This document shows, piece by piece, positions 63,685 through 64,000 of a DNA stretch of 64,000 nt (position 1 is its first letter; every line of letters begins with the position of its first letter). Below the pieces are notes generated by a model, which worked only from the letters and a program-made list of their open reading frames with translations, searched no databases and was not told the origin of the DNA. Position numbers and translations under genes: made by a program. Origin of the DNA: Alteromonas macleodii ATCC 27126 (GTDB taxonomy: Bacteria > Pseudomonadota > Gammaproteobacteria > Enterobacterales > Alteromonadaceae); the NCBI RefSeq assembly GCF_000172635.2, contig NC_018632.1, forward strand, positions 1,364,001-1,428,000, in the 5' to 3' direction.

Positions 63685-63920
63685 GGTTACATTTAATGAT
63701 TATGTGGGTGAGCGCGTTATAAATATTCTGCCAGACAATGTCAACCCGTTTGCCGCTAATAGAGGCAAGAACGGGAGAGGAGCTTGCTAAGTCATGATGT
63801 AAACATGGCGAACCAAGCTCCGAAATAGCACCGAAATAGCAAAGAAATATTACTGAAAGAGTAGCAAAATAGAGAAAAGGCACCTGCTGCCAAGCACCCT
63901 TTATCAAATGAGTAAACGGG

Positions 63921-64000
63921 CTACGCGGAGATCCTATTCTCTTTGTCTACTTTTTCTATCTTGCCTGTTCGACGTGCTGGAAAAGGCAACTTAATTGGAC
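63921..64000 (-). CDS. C-terminal end of an unidentified gene cut by the window edge
   Basis: On the minus strand one frame from the right edge reads PIKLPFPARRTGKIEKVDKE and stops at TAG (63921-63923). Only 26 codons are present, so the product cannot be named. A weak hairpin in the next 40 bases (about 63885-63905) before an AT-rich stretch could be its terminator. This may be a real 3' end or a chance frame. Confidence 0.35.
   Translation of the reverse strand, partial: PIKLPFPARRTGKIEKVDKENRISA

Overview
The window looks like core chromosome of a marine gammaproteobacterium of the order Alteromonadales, most likely Alteromonas or a close relative. This is inferred from moderate G+C, conserved gene blocks (ffh-ypjD-yfjD, rpsP-rimM-trmD-rplS, aspS-nudB-ruvCAB, ybgC-tolQRAB-pal-cpoB, glrK-qseG-glrR, aroF-tyrA, pheA with a Phe leader peptide), two-component and c-di-GMP genes, and protein sequences resembling Shewanella and Alteromonas homologues. 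No phage, insertion sequence or CRISPR array was seen.

Layout. 1-6 kb: an M16 zinc protease cut by the left edge, sixA, and the yfjD and ypjD membrane proteins divergent from ffh. 7.9-10 kb: a surface lipoprotein with a collagen-like stalk and two duplicated beta-propeller-like halves. 10.3-15.9 kb: a three-gene SMC-like (DUF3584-type) ATPase, winged-helix and kleisin-like operon, whose ATPase gene carries one frameshift. 16-25.7 kb: a TerB-like protein, a lipoprotein hydrolase, an RND pump, an ABC exporter and a DsbA-like oxidoreductase. 26-29.6 kb: the ribosomal-protein/tRNA-modification operon, a TRIC-like channel and a crotonase. 30-35.4 kb: aroF-tyrA behind a TyrR box, followed with little spacing by a pepsin-type protease, a borosin-like peptide N-methyltransferase, a GNAT enzyme and a small acidic protein. 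35-45 kb: signalling genes (a diguanylate cyclase, a double receiver, a STAS/PP2C/anti-sigma module and a frameshifted GGDEF-EAL protein) plus pheA with a complete attenuator. 45-49 kb: an EF-hand protein and the glrK-qseG-glrR envelope-stress module. 50-61 kb: aspS-nudB-ruvCAB, a probable small RNA and the whole Tol-Pal operon. 61-64 kb: two identical tRNA-Lys genes, nadA, tRNA-Ser and unassigned genes.

How the genes fit together. DAHP synthase, the T-protein and the P-protein lie within 9 kb, one branch with a TyrR-type operator and the other with Phe attenuation. The most unusual blocks are the pepsin/borosin-like methyltransferase/GNAT/small-protein group (a candidate split RiPP locus) and the DUF3584 condensin-like operon. 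Two clear single-base frame breaks (in the SMC-like ATPase and the GGDEF-EAL protein) and one suspicious gene overlap (PP2C/anti-sigma kinase) mean that sequence or assembly errors must be excluded before calling these genes dead.
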